Shown piece by piece: positions 33,988 to 42,656 of a stretch of 64,000 nt of DNA. Under the pieces are notes generated by a model. That model saw only the letters and a list, made by a program, of their open reading frames with translations. It was not told where the DNA came from and did no database searches. Source of the stretch: WHSW01 sp963846565 (GTDB lineage: Bacteria > Actinomycetota > Thermoleophilia > Solirubrobacterales > 70-9). The stretch's first letter is position 1. Every line of letters starts with the position of its first letter. The stretch spans positions 514,462 through 578,461 of the forward strand of contig CAWJWL010000001.1 of NCBI GenBank assembly GCA_963846565.1, written 5' to 3'. The position numbers and the translations under genes are program-made.

Positions 33988-35280
33988 CAGACGGGCAGCG
34001 CCTCGTCGCGGAGCAGGCGGCGGATGATCTGCATCGCGACCGTGGTCGAACGGTCGCGGATCTCGACCCGGTCGCCCGGCATGACGATGTCGCGCTCGAG
34101 CACGGTCCCCGCGGAATCGAGGACGCACCAGCAGACGTAGCCGACCGGCTTCTCCTCGGTCCCGCCGCCGGGGCCGGCGATGCCGGTGATCGCGCAGGCG
34201 ACGTCCGCGTCGAAGCGGGCGAGCGCGCCCGCCCCCATTGCCCGCGCCACCTGGGGCGAGACCGCGCCGTGCTGGGCGATCAGCGCAGCATCTACCCCGA
34301 GCAGCTCGACCTTCGCCTCGTTCGAGTAGGAGACGACGCCGCCGGCAACGTAGCCGGAGGACCCGGGGCGCTCGGTCAGACGGGCCGCCAGCAGGCCGCC
34401 GGTGCACGACTCGGCGAGCCCGATTCGGTGCCCCTGGAGCAACTCCGCGAGCTGGTCGTCGATCGTCGAGCCGTCGGTGCTGAAGACGAAGCGCTCGTAG
34501 CGCTCGACGAACTCCCTCACCAGGGCCTCCCGCTCGGCCTCGGCACCGGGGCGGTGACGGACCTCGATCTCGACCTCGCCGCGGCGCAGGCAGGTGGTGA
34601 TCTCGAGCGGCGTCAGGTCGACCTTCTCCTCGATCTCCTTCAGCGACTTGGCAATCTCCGACTCGGGGACTCCGAAGAGACGGACCGTCGCGTGCTCGTA
34701 GGGCTGCACGCGGCCGAGGAGCGCTCGCCCCGCGGTCGTCGCGAGTGCCGGCTCCCACATCGCGTGGAGCTCGCGTGGCGGCCCCGGGAGGACGATCACG
34801 ACAGGCCCGCCGGAGACGTCGACGACCAGGCCCGGGGCGGTGCCCGCGGGATCGATCGTCTCGGCGCCCTCGGGGACCATCGCCTGCTTTCGGTTCGCGA
34901 CCCGCAGCGCTTCGGGGTCGAAGCGCATCCGGCGCGCGAAGCCGGCGATGATCCGGGCGATCTTCTCCTCCATCCCCTCGTCCAGGACCAGCGGGACGCC
35001 GGCGAAGCCCGCGACGACCTCGGCGGTGAGGTCGTCCGCGGTCGGGCCGAGGCCGCCGCTGGTGACGATCAGCTCGCAGCCGTCCGCGGCCATGAAGCGA
35101 AGCGCCGCCTCGAGGTCCTCGGGCCGGTCGCCGACGGTGAGGATGTGCGCCACCTCGACGCCGAGCTCGCCGAGGCGCTGCGAGACCCAGGGCCCGTTTC
35201 GATCCGTGATCCGCGCCGTGATCACCTCTGTCCCGGTGACGAGGATCCCGGCCCTGATGCGTCTCGCTGCGCTCGCTCAT
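33987..35280 (-). CDS. cinA: CinA-family protein (nicotinamide mononucleotide deamidase type), frame break near start
   Basis: About 430 residues. The N-terminal MoCF/COG1058 domain shows TSGGLGPTADDLTAEVVA and VIVLPGPPRELHAMW; the C-terminal NMN deamidase domain shows LAESCTGGLLAARLT and AITGIAGPGGGTEEKPVG. The conserved opening RAGILVTGTEVITARIT is only partly in frame from GTG 35225. Upstream, an ATG at 35280 overlaps the previous stop as ATGA, and one surplus base near 35260 would join it to the conserved start. A sequence error there is likely. Confidence 0.85.
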
Positions 35281-36074
35281 GGACAACTCCTTCCCGGCGC
35301 GGAAGCTTCGCGGACATGCGCCGGCGGCGTGATCCCGAATGCCGCGGGCCCATCCAGGGCGGGCAGCGCCACGGCCTCGTCGCCGAGCTTCAGCCGCAGC
35401 TGCTCGCGGTCGTAGCCGGACGGAAAGCGGAGCTCCAACCGCTTCCCTCGATACTCCTCGCGGGTCCCCGCAGCCAGCACCTGAGCGTCGATGAGGGCGT
35501 TACCCTCGCCGCCGACGAGGCAGACCTCGACCGGCGAGAGGACCACGAGCCGCATCCGGACAGTCTCCTTCTCCGGGCCCCCGGCGGCCTTCCCCCCGCG
35601 CTCGTCCCGCAGACCGGGCGGCGGCGGGTCCTCCGCAGGCGTCGGCTCGGAGTCCTCGTCGGTGAGCAGGCCGACGATCACGAGCGTGAGCACCACGGCG
35701 GCGGCGATTCCGGCCGCGATCAGCACCGCGCGCGGGCTGCGGCGCTCGCCCGCCGGGCGTCCCTCCAGCAGCCGGTCCGAGAGCGGCCCCGCGAGGCGCT
35801 CGGAACGACCCTCGACCTGCCGTCGGTACTCGTCGACGAGCTGGTCGGCGTCGAGCCCGAGGAGCTGCGCGTACGTGCGCAGGAACCCCTTTGCGTGCGA
35901 GTCGCTCGGGAGCTCCTCCCATTGCTCCTCCTCGAGCGCGCGCAGGTACTTCTCGCGGATCTTCGTCCGCTCCTCGATCAGCTTCAGGTCGAGGCCGGCG
36001 CGGGCGCGCGCGGCGATCAGAGCGTCGCCGATGCGAAGTTGACCGGGGGCGGTGAGGGGCGGCATCGGCCCCAT
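35277..36074 (-). CDS. RodZ-like helix-turn-helix membrane protein
   Basis: A 265-residue protein. The N-terminal helix-turn-helix of RodZ type (IGDALIAARARAGLDLKLIEE, YLRALEEEQWEELPS, FLRTYAQLLGLDAD) is cytoplasmic. One transmembrane helix (AVLIAAGIAAAVVLTLVIVGLL) and a Pro-rich linker lead to an external beta domain (DUF4115-like, VRMRLVVLSPVEVCLVGG). It probably links cell-shape or division machinery across the membrane. It sits between ftsK and cinA; its stop overlaps the cinA ATG. Confidence 0.85.
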   Translation of the reverse strand: MGPMPPLTAPGQLRIGDALIAARARAGLDLKLIEERTKIREKYLRALEEEQWEELPSDSHAKGFLRTYAQLLGLDADQLVDEYRRQVEGRSERLAGPLSDRLLEGRPAGERRSPRAVLIAAGIAAAVVLTLVIVGLLTDEDSEPTPAEDPPPPGLRDERGGKAAGGPEKETVRMRLVVLSPVEVCLVGGEGNALIDAQVLAAGTREEYRGKRLELRFPSGYDREQLRLKLGDEAVALPALDGPAAFGITPPAHVREASAPGRSCP

Positions 36075-36089
36075 TGTGCCGATGGCGGG

Positions 36090-38621
36090 CTAGCTTGCGG
36101 GCTGGAGATCGGTGTCGGTGGGCGTCTCGGCGCCCGCGGACTCCGGCTCGGGAGCGCCCTCGACGATCCCGTCGGCGAAGCGCTCGAGCAGCCGCGGCAG
36201 CTCGGACTGCGAGACCAGCACCTGGCGCGGTTTGGACCCCTCGTAGCCGGAGATGATCCCGCGCCGCTCGAGCATGTCGATCAGCCTTCCGGCGCGGGTG
36301 TAGCCAACCCGCAGGCGGCGCTGGATCATCGAGACGGAGGCCGTCTCGGACTCGACCACGATCCGGGCCGCGTCCGCGAGCAGGTCGTCCTGGTCCGGCG
36401 AGAACTCCCCTTCGACGCCCTCCTCGGGCTCGGGCTCCTTCGCCTCCAGCAGCTCCTGGTCGAACTCGGGCTCACCCTGCTTGGCCCAGTGGCGGCAGAT
36501 GCGGGCGATCTCCTCCTCGCTGACGAACGCCCCCTGGATCCGGTGAAGCTTCGAGGTGCCGATCGGCCGGAAGAGCATGTCGCCCTGGCCGAGCAGGCTC
36601 TCGGCCCCGCCACCGTCGAGGATCACGCGCGAGTCGACCTGGGAGGCGACCGCGAAGGCGATGCGCGAGGGGATGTTGACCTTGATCGTGCCGGTGATCA
36701 CGTCGGTCGACGGGCGCTGCGTGGCCAGCACCAAATGGATGCCGATCGCGCGAGCCTTCTGCGCGAGGCGGATGATCGAGTCCTCGACCTCGGCCGGAGC
36801 GACCATCATCAGGTCGGCGAGCTCGTCGATGACGCACAGAATGTGCGGGAGCGGCGGCTCGCCCCGCTTGCGCCGTACCTTGTTGAGCTCGAGCAGGTTG
36901 CGCGCCCGCGCCTCGCTCATGACGCTGTAGCGGCTCTCCATCTCTCCGATCAGGTTGCTGAGCACCGTCGCCGCCAGTCGCGGGTTCGTGACCACCGGCG
37001 TCAGCAGGTGCGGGAGCCGCTCGTAGTGGTTGAGCTCGACCTGCTTCGGATCGACGAGGACGAGCCGGACCTCGTTCGGCGAGGCGTGCATCAGGATCGA
37101 GCTCAGGATCGCGTTGATGCAGCCGGACTTGCCGGATCCGGTGGTGCCGGCGACGAGGATGTGCGGCATCAGCGCAAGGTCGGCGCTCACGTTCTGCCCG
37201 GAGACGTCCTTGCCGAGCCAGGCGAGCAGCGGCGAGGCCGACTTCGGCCGCTCGCCGTAGATGTCGCCGAGGCGGACGAGCTGGCGGCGCGAGTTCGGAA
37301 CCTCCACTCCGACCGCCTTCTTTCCCGGGATCGGAGCGAGGATGCGGATGTCGGTGGAGGCGAGGGCGTATGCGAGGTCGTCCTTGAGCTGGGCAACCTT
37401 GCCCACCTTGGTGCCCGGGGCAAGCTGAAGCTCGTAGCGGCTGACGTGGGGCCCCGAGACGACACCCAGAAGGCGCGCCTCGACGCCGAAGTGCTCGAGC
37501 GATTCGAGCAGCGCCTTCGCCACGGTCTCCCGGTCGCGGACATCGGTGCCGCCGACCTCGACCTTGCCCCGCTCGAGAGCCTTCCCGGGCGGGGTCGCGT
37601 ACTCGATCTCCTCCGAGGCGGTGATGCCCTGGGTCTGACGCATGTTCCCCATCGGCGTGGTGCCGTGGGGACCGGCCTCGGCGGGCGAAGGCGGCTCCTC
37701 CGCGGACTCGGCGGCCGGCCCCGTCACCGAGAGCTCTCCCGTGTCGTACGCGAACTCGTCCTCGTCCTCCTCGACCCCGCCCCAATCGTCCTCGACGCCG
37801 TCATCCGGCACGGGCTCCGGCTCGGGGGCGAGCGGCTCGGTCGCGAGCTCCTCGGTCTCGCCGGTGCGGGTGATCGAGATGCTGTCTCCGTCGACCTCCC
37901 CCCACGGCGACGGTGTCTGCAGGCGCTGCGTCCGCACGGAGCGGGCGACGTCGCGGGTACCGCTGCCGGCGCGCCGTACGGCCTTCCCGGCCCCACCCAT
38001 CACCTGAGCGACCGTGGTCCCGGTGAGCAGGAGCACCCCCGAGATCAGCATCAGCAGCGCGATGATGTGGGCGCCGACACGCTGGAAGAGGTTGGTCGAG
38101 GCCCAGTAGAGGGCCTCACCGACGCCGCCGCCGTGCTCGACCATGAACTTCGACTCGAAGAACTCCCCGTGGCGGGCCGGCTGGTCGGGCCCGAGGCCGG
38201 CGGTCTGCGCGGCGAAGGCGAGCAGGAGCCCGCAGATGATCAGCAATCCGCCGGCATTCAGCGCGGACGGGGCCTTGATCAAGGGCCGGGCGAGGAAGGA
38301 GCCGCCCCAGGCGGCGAGCGCAATCGGAACCACGTAGGCGACCTTCCCCGCCCCGTGCTCGAGCCCGGAGGCCAGCCAGCCTCCGACCCTGCCGCCATCC
38401 CAGTCCACGTAGAGGACGAGGGCCAGGTAGACGGAGAACGCGATCAGCGCGAGGCCGATGACGTCGTAGTGGCGCTGCTCGAGCCCGTCGACGACGTCGC
38501 GGAACTCGCGCGCGCGGGGCTTCGCCGCCGGCTTGCGGGTCTGCGAGCGCGAACGCGAGGCGCGCGCCGGGGCAGGGCGCGAGCGGGGCTTCGGCTTCGG
38601 CTTCGTGAATGGGAGGTTCAT
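36090..38621 (-). CDS. ftsK: DNA translocase FtsK/SpoIIIE
   Basis: An 843-residue chromosome translocase. A basic N-terminal tail precedes four membrane helices (about residues 50-200), then an acidic Pro/Glu-rich linker, the alpha domain, the motor with Walker A AGTTGSGKSGCINA and Walker B ILCVIDELADLMM, and the C-terminal winged-helix gamma domain (SVSMIQRRLRVGYTRAGRL) that reads polar DNA motifs. The start at 38621 begins MNLPFTKPKPKP; the frame further upstream is not protein-like. The gene is divergent from a two-component system. Confidence 0.95.
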   Translation of the reverse strand: MNLPFTKPKPKPRSRPAPARASRSRSQTRKPAAKPRAREFRDVVDGLEQRHYDVIGLALIAFSVYLALVLYVDWDGGRVGGWLASGLEHGAGKVAYVVPIALAAWGGSFLARPLIKAPSALNAGGLLIICGLLLAFAAQTAGLGPDQPARHGEFFESKFMVEHGGGVGEALYWASTNLFQRVGAHIIALLMLISGVLLLTGTTVAQVMGGAGKAVRRAGSGTRDVARSVRTQRLQTPSPWGEVDGDSISITRTGETEELATEPLAPEPEPVPDDGVEDDWGGVEEDEDEFAYDTGELSVTGPAAESAEEPPSPAEAGPHGTTPMGNMRQTQGITASEEIEYATPPGKALERGKVEVGGTDVRDRETVAKALLESLEHFGVEARLLGVVSGPHVSRYELQLAPGTKVGKVAQLKDDLAYALASTDIRILAPIPGKKAVGVEVPNSRRQLVRLGDIYGERPKSASPLLAWLGKDVSGQNVSADLALMPHILVAGTTGSGKSGCINAILSSILMHASPNEVRLVLVDPKQVELNHYERLPHLLTPVVTNPRLAATVLSNLIGEMESRYSVMSEARARNLLELNKVRRKRGEPPLPHILCVIDELADLMMVAPAEVEDSIIRLAQKARAIGIHLVLATQRPSTDVITGTIKVNIPSRIAFAVASQVDSRVILDGGGAESLLGQGDMLFRPIGTSKLHRIQGAFVSEEEIARICRHWAKQGEPEFDQELLEAKEPEPEEGVEGEFSPDQDDLLADAARIVVESETASVSMIQRRLRVGYTRAGRLIDMLERRGIISGYEGSKPRQVLVSQSELPRLLERFADGIVEGAPEPESAGAETPTDTDLQPAS

Positions 38622-38784
38622 CTCAAGGCGTGAACAGGCGTCGCAAAGGCGGCTCCGCGGCGTGCCGCGGTGCGTGCAAGGTGACTTCGACGCCTGGGGG
38701 CGGTCCCCTGCGGGCGCCGGATTGCGCATAAAACCGCAGTAAATAAGTGCGGATGCGCCGAATACGCGCTCTAGTCTCTATTCG

Positions 38785-39480
38785 GTGACGAGTGCGGATG
38801 CGAGCGTTGGGCGGGTGCTGATCGTCGAGGACGACGAGCCGATCGCCGACGTCCTGCGCCGCACTTTGCGCCAGGAGGGCCACGAGGTCCGCTCCGCGGG
38901 CGACGGCGCCGAGGCGCTGCGGGCCGCGGAGGAGTTCATCCCCGACCTGGTGATCCTCGATCTCGGGCTCCCCGACATCGACGGGGTGGAGGTCGGAAAG
39001 CGGCTGCGCGAGGAGTCGGACGTCCCGATTTTGATCCTGACGGCGCGCGGGGATCTCGACGACCGCGTCGGCGGGCTCGACGCGGGGGCCGACGACTACC
39101 TGGTGAAGCCGTTCGAGCGCGACGAGCTGCTCGCCCGGATCCGGGCGCTGATGCGTCGCCGCCCTCCCCGCGGCAGTGCCGCGCTCGTCGTCGGCGACCT
39201 GCGGCTCAATCCGGACACGCGCGAGGTCAGCCGTGGGGAGCGGCAGATCGAGCTCACCAACCGCGAGTTCGAGCTGCTCGAGTTCCTGATGCGAAATGAG
39301 CGCCTCGTGGTCTCGCGCGAGCGCTTGCTCGAGGAGGTCTGGGGCTATGACCCGCTCGCGATGACGAACACGATCGACGTCTTCATCTCGAACCTGCGCC
39401 GCAAGCTCGAGGACGGCGGCGAACCGCGCCTGTTGGAGACCAAGCGCGGCGCCGGCTACGTGCTCCGCCCGCCGAAGTGA
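38785..39480 (+). CDS. OmpR/PhoB-family response regulator
   Basis: A 231-residue regulator starting at GTG. The receiver has VLIVEDDEP, the phospho-Asp in LVILDLGLPDIDG, and YLVKPFE. The C-terminal winged helix is of the OmpR type (LTNREFELLEFLMRN, VSRERLLEEVWGYDP, RRKLEDGG). Its stop overlaps the kinase GTG (GTGA). The 163 bases between it and divergent ftsK hold AT-rich elements (ATAAAACCGCAGTAAATAAG at 38731-38750) that may be promoter parts. Confidence 0.94.
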   Translation: MTSADASVGRVLIVEDDEPIADVLRRTLRQEGHEVRSAGDGAEALRAAEEFIPDLVILDLGLPDIDGVEVGKRLREESDVPILILTARGDLDDRVGGLDAGADDYLVKPFERDELLARIRALMRRRPPRGSAALVVGDLRLNPDTREVSRGERQIELTNREFELLEFLMRNERLVVSRERLLEEVWGYDPLAMTNTIDVFISNLRRKLEDGGEPRLLETKRGAGYVLRPPK

Positions 39481-40973
39481 GCTGGCTCTTTCCGAACCGC
39501 TGGCCGGTCAAGTGGCGGATCGCCGCGGTCTCGGCCGGACTCACCTTTCTCATCTTGCTCGGCTTCGCAGCCGTCGTCGGCCGGCTCGCGGTGAACAAGC
39601 TCGAGGCGAACTTCCGCGAGGAGGCGCAGAGCACGGCGAGCGCTCTCGCCAATCAGCTCGAGATCACGTTCTCGGAGATCACGGGCGGTCGCGAACCGAC
39701 CGCCCGCGGCCTCGAGCTCGAGCGATTCCCGCTGCCTTCGCAGAGCTTCTTCCAGCTGGTCGACTCGAGCGGCCAGTCGGCGTTCACGGAGGTGCCCTAC
39801 TACCGTGAGCTCGGCCCGCCGCCGAGCGAGCCGACGAACGTCGGCGACTATGCGGTCGCCAGCCAGCTCATCCCCACCCAGACCTTCGGGCCGTCGGTCT
39901 ACGTTCAATACGGGCGCGACCGCGCATCGCTCGAGTCGACGACCGACCGGATCTGGTTCCTCCTCGGCGCCGGCGTTCTCGCCGGTGCCGCACTGGCAGC
40001 GCTCGCCGGCCTCGCCGTCGCCGGGCGGGCGATGCGCCCGATCGCCTCCCTGACCACAGCGGCGCGCGAGGTCGCGACGACCAGGGACCCGTCTCGGCGC
40101 CTGCCCATGCCGGAGACCGAGGACGAGGTCGCGGAGCTGGCGCAGACGCTCGACGAGATGCTTCGCGAGCTCGACGCGGCCCGCTCGGAGACCGAGCAGA
40201 TGGTGCAGGCGCAGCGCGAGTTCGTCGCCGACGCCTCCCACGAGCTGCGCACGCCGCTGACCAGTATTCACGCGAACCTCGAGCTGCTGCAGGCCCGCCT
40301 GGCGACGCGCGGCGACGCAGCCGACGTCGAGGACGGGGAGATCGTCGCCGGCGCCCTCGGCTCCTCGCAGCGGATGCGCCGCCTCGTCTCCGACCTGCTG
40401 CTACTCGCCCGCGCGGACGCCGGGCGCGCCGGGCCACGCGGCGCCTACGACCTCTCCGGGATCGCCGAGGCCGCGATCGCCGAGGTCCGCACGGTCGCCG
40501 ACGGCCACAGGGTCTCGCTCTCCGGCGACGGCTCGGTCTCGGTCGCGTGCAACCCGGACGACGTCCACCGGCTCGTCGTCAACCTGGTCGAGAACGCGGT
40601 CCGGCACACGCCCGCCGGCTCGCGGATCGACGTCACCGTGTCCGAGGAAGGCGACCAGGCGGTGCTCGAGGTCTGCGACGACGGCCCCGGGCTCCCCGAC
40701 GGCCTGGGAGATCAGCTCTTCGCCCGGTTCGTCCGCGGCGCCGGTCAAGCGGACCTCTCGCGCGACTCGGGCACCGGCCTCGGCCTCGCGATCGTGAAGG
40801 CCGTCGCCGCCTCCCACCGCGGCTCGGTCGAGGCCGGCGAGTCGCCGCACGGCGGCGCCCGGTTCACGGTTCGGCTGCCCGCCGCGGATACGGAAAGCGA
40901 GAACGGAAGCGCCGGCGAGAACGGATCGAAGCCCCTCGCCGCAACGCCTAAGAAGCGCCCCGCGAATCTTTAG
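39477..40973 (+). CDS. Sensor histidine kinase (MprB/TrcS-like architecture)
   Basis: A 498-residue kinase. One N-terminal membrane helix (about residues 17-39), an extracellular sensor of about 120 residues, a second helix (about 159-181), a HAMP domain, the HisKA motif FVADASHELRTPLTSI with the phospho-His, the N-box NLVENAVRHTPAG, and G boxes DDGPGLP and GTGLGLAIVKA. It is coupled to the response regulator by a GTGA overlap. The Asn/Ser/Lys-rich tail is not conserved. The signal is unknown. Confidence 0.94.
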   Translation: MSWLFPNRWPVKWRIAAVSAGLTFLILLGFAAVVGRLAVNKLEANFREEAQSTASALANQLEITFSEITGGREPTARGLELERFPLPSQSFFQLVDSSGQSAFTEVPYYRELGPPPSEPTNVGDYAVASQLIPTQTFGPSVYVQYGRDRASLESTTDRIWFLLGAGVLAGAALAALAGLAVAGRAMRPIASLTTAAREVATTRDPSRRLPMPETEDEVAELAQTLDEMLRELDAARSETEQMVQAQREFVADASHELRTPLTSIHANLELLQARLATRGDAADVEDGEIVAGALGSSQRMRRLVSDLLLLARADAGRAGPRGAYDLSGIAEAAIAEVRTVADGHRVSLSGDGSVSVACNPDDVHRLVVNLVENAVRHTPAGSRIDVTVSEEGDQAVLEVCDDGPGLPDGLGDQLFARFVRGAGQADLSRDSGTGLGLAIVKAVAASHRGSVEAGESPHGGARFTVRLPAADTESENGSAGENGSKPLAATPKKRPANL

Positions 40974-41090
40974 CGACCGTTTACATCGGTCGTTAGATTT
41001 CCCAAGTGGACGAGACACCGTCCGTCGAGGATCCCCCGACACCCCTTCGACGGACGTTAGTTGGCCAGTCTGTCTGAGTCTGAGCCAATC
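40974..41090 (+). ncRNA. Hairpin-rich segment, possible small RNA or structured 3' end
   Basis: Directly after the kinase stop are three inverted repeats: CGACCG/CGGTCG (40974-40979, 40987-40992), a 9-base GTCCGTCGA/TCGACGGAC pair (41020-41028, 41047-41055), and TTGGC/GCCAA (about 41061-41087). The strong terminator at 41091 follows. This could be the kinase 3' UTR or a separate RNA of about 130-170 bases. No coding frame fits it. Confidence 0.35.
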
Positions 41091-41139
41091 GGCCCGCCGG
41101 GTTTCCCCCTCCCTGAAGACCCGGCGGGCCAACCTTTTT
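41091..41139 (+). terminator. Strong intrinsic terminator
   Basis: A 12-base GC stem (GGCCCGCCGGGT, 41091-41102, with ACCCGGCGGGCC, 41119-41130) is followed by AACCTTTTTC. It ends transcription of the two-component operon or of the RNA ahead of it. The M36 protease gene on the other strand ends 27 bases further on. Confidence 0.85.
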
Positions 41140-41165
41140 CTACGGGAGAGCGGGCGGAGCGTTCG

Positions 41166-42656
41166 CTATTTCAGGAAGCCGCGCTGGACCATCTCCGCCT
41201 TGATCGCGGGGACGTGTCCTCCGCCGTACAGCAGCTTGTCGGCGGCGAGGAGGGCGCGGGCGCCGTCACGGAAGTTGGACGTGCTGTCGAGCATGAAATG
41301 CGACTGGAGCACGACGCGATCGACGATCCAGAGGCCGGCGGTGTCGGTGGCTAGTTCTCCGCGCAGGTCCCAGAGCGCGCCCGACCAGGCGCGGCCGAGG
41401 CAGTGCGGATCGTCGAAGCAGCGCTTGAGCGCCCGCTCGAGGGTCAGCGCGGTGTCCGTCCGGCGTCCGCAGGTGTTGCTCGTGTACGAGGTCGCGTCCC
41501 ACTCGAATACACAGGGGTCGTAGGTGGCGCTACCGCCGGTCACGAACGAGGACATGACCGCGGCGAGGTAGTCGCCGAAGCCCTCCCCCATCGAGCCGCC
41601 CTCGAGGTCCTCGCCGAAGAAGTGCACCGCCTGGTCCTGGAGCGAGTGTCCGTACTCGTGGATGATCACGTCCGCGTCCTCCGCGTCGTCGACGCCGCCG
41701 GTGCCGAACGCCACCTTGCGGGTCAGCGGCGTGAAGTACGAGTTGTCCTCGGTGAAGCCGTTGACGTTCGCCTTCTGCGGCTGCAGGCGCAGGCCCTCGG
41801 TCAGCCCGAGGCTGTCGACGTAGGCGCGGGTGCGGTCGATGTGGAAGTAGGTCATGACCGCCTCGAAAGCGTTCTGCGAACGCGTGACCCCGCTGAAGTC
41901 GAAGCCCGCGCTGCAGACCGGCTTCGCCTTCTTTCCCTGGCCCAGCCTGACGACGACGTGGGTGCCGCTCAGGCACCCGGTGGCGGAGGTGATCCGGTCG
42001 AGCGTCACCGGTAGGCGCAGGTTCGTGAGCAGCATCGAATCCTCGTCCTTGGCGTCCTTGAGCCCCGCGTAGGAGGATTGGGTCGTGACCGGGTTCGGGT
42101 CGAAGACGTTGGCGGAGGCCGTCGCGCGCTTGAGCAGGTCATCGACCCGCGTCGCCTCGCCGCTCCGCGCGTCCACGAGCACGGACAGGTCGGCCAGCGG
42201 CTCGGCGGAGGGGATCAGCACGCGCCAGGCGGCCCGCTCCGTCCGTGGGTCGACGAACAGCTTCGCCCGCACGTTGCCGCGCAGGCGCTCGACCGCTCCA
42301 GCCTCCTTGGCCGCCGCGATCGCAGCTTCGCGACCGAGCGTGGCCCGCGGGGGTGCCTCGATCCCGGCGACGCTGTGATCGACCACGAGGACCGGCGGGA
42401 GTCCCTGAGGCCGCGCCACCGTCGCCTCGCCGTTCAGAACCGGGAGCCCGCCGACCCTCTGGCGATAGCGCTCGATCGCGCCACCGCCCGGCACCGCCAG
42501 CGGCCGCGAGGCGACCAGGGCCGTCGCAGGCGCCTTGGCGCGGGCGAGGACATCGGTGGGCGCGCTTGCGCCGCCACCCGCCGGCACGAGCAGCAGGCCG
42601 GCGGCGAAAGCGCAGGCGAAGACCGCCCCCGCGACCCCCCGCGTCCCCTGCCTCAT
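41166..42656 (-). CDS. Secreted M36-like (fungalysin-type) zinc metalloprotease
   Basis: A 496-residue exported protease with a signal peptide (residues 1-31). An FTP/PepSY-like propeptide region runs to about residue 190. The catalytic domain has the zinc motif IIHEYGHSLQDQ with the third ligand in GSMGEGFGDYLA, the layout of the M4/M36 families. It is last in a long minus-strand run, and its ATG overlaps the RNase J stop (ATGA), so a secreted enzyme is translationally coupled to an RNase. Confidence 0.85.
   Translation of the reverse strand: MRQGTRGVAGAVFACAFAAGLLLVPAGGGASAPTDVLARAKAPATALVASRPLAVPGGGAIERYRQRVGGLPVLNGEATVARPQGLPPVLVVDHSVAGIEAPPRATLGREAAIAAAKEAGAVERLRGNVRAKLFVDPRTERAAWRVLIPSAEPLADLSVLVDARSGEATRVDDLLKRATASANVFDPNPVTTQSSYAGLKDAKDEDSMLLTNLRLPVTLDRITSATGCLSGTHVVVRLGQGKKAKPVCSAGFDFSGVTRSQNAFEAVMTYFHIDRTRAYVDSLGLTEGLRLQPQKANVNGFTEDNSYFTPLTRKVAFGTGGVDDAEDADVIIHEYGHSLQDQAVHFFGEDLEGGSMGEGFGDYLAAVMSSFVTGGSATYDPCVFEWDATSYTSNTCGRRTDTALTLERALKRCFDDPHCLGRAWSGALWDLRGELATDTAGLWIVDRVVLQSHFMLDSTSNFRDGARALLAADKLLYGGGHVPAIKAEMVQRGFLK

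Noticed and set aside
34269..38633. A 1454-codon open frame on the plus strand opposite cinA, the RodZ-like gene and ftsK
   Set aside because: High-GC antisense frames are often open. This one has no domains, is rich in Arg/Leu/Asp, and lies wholly against three well-identified genes.
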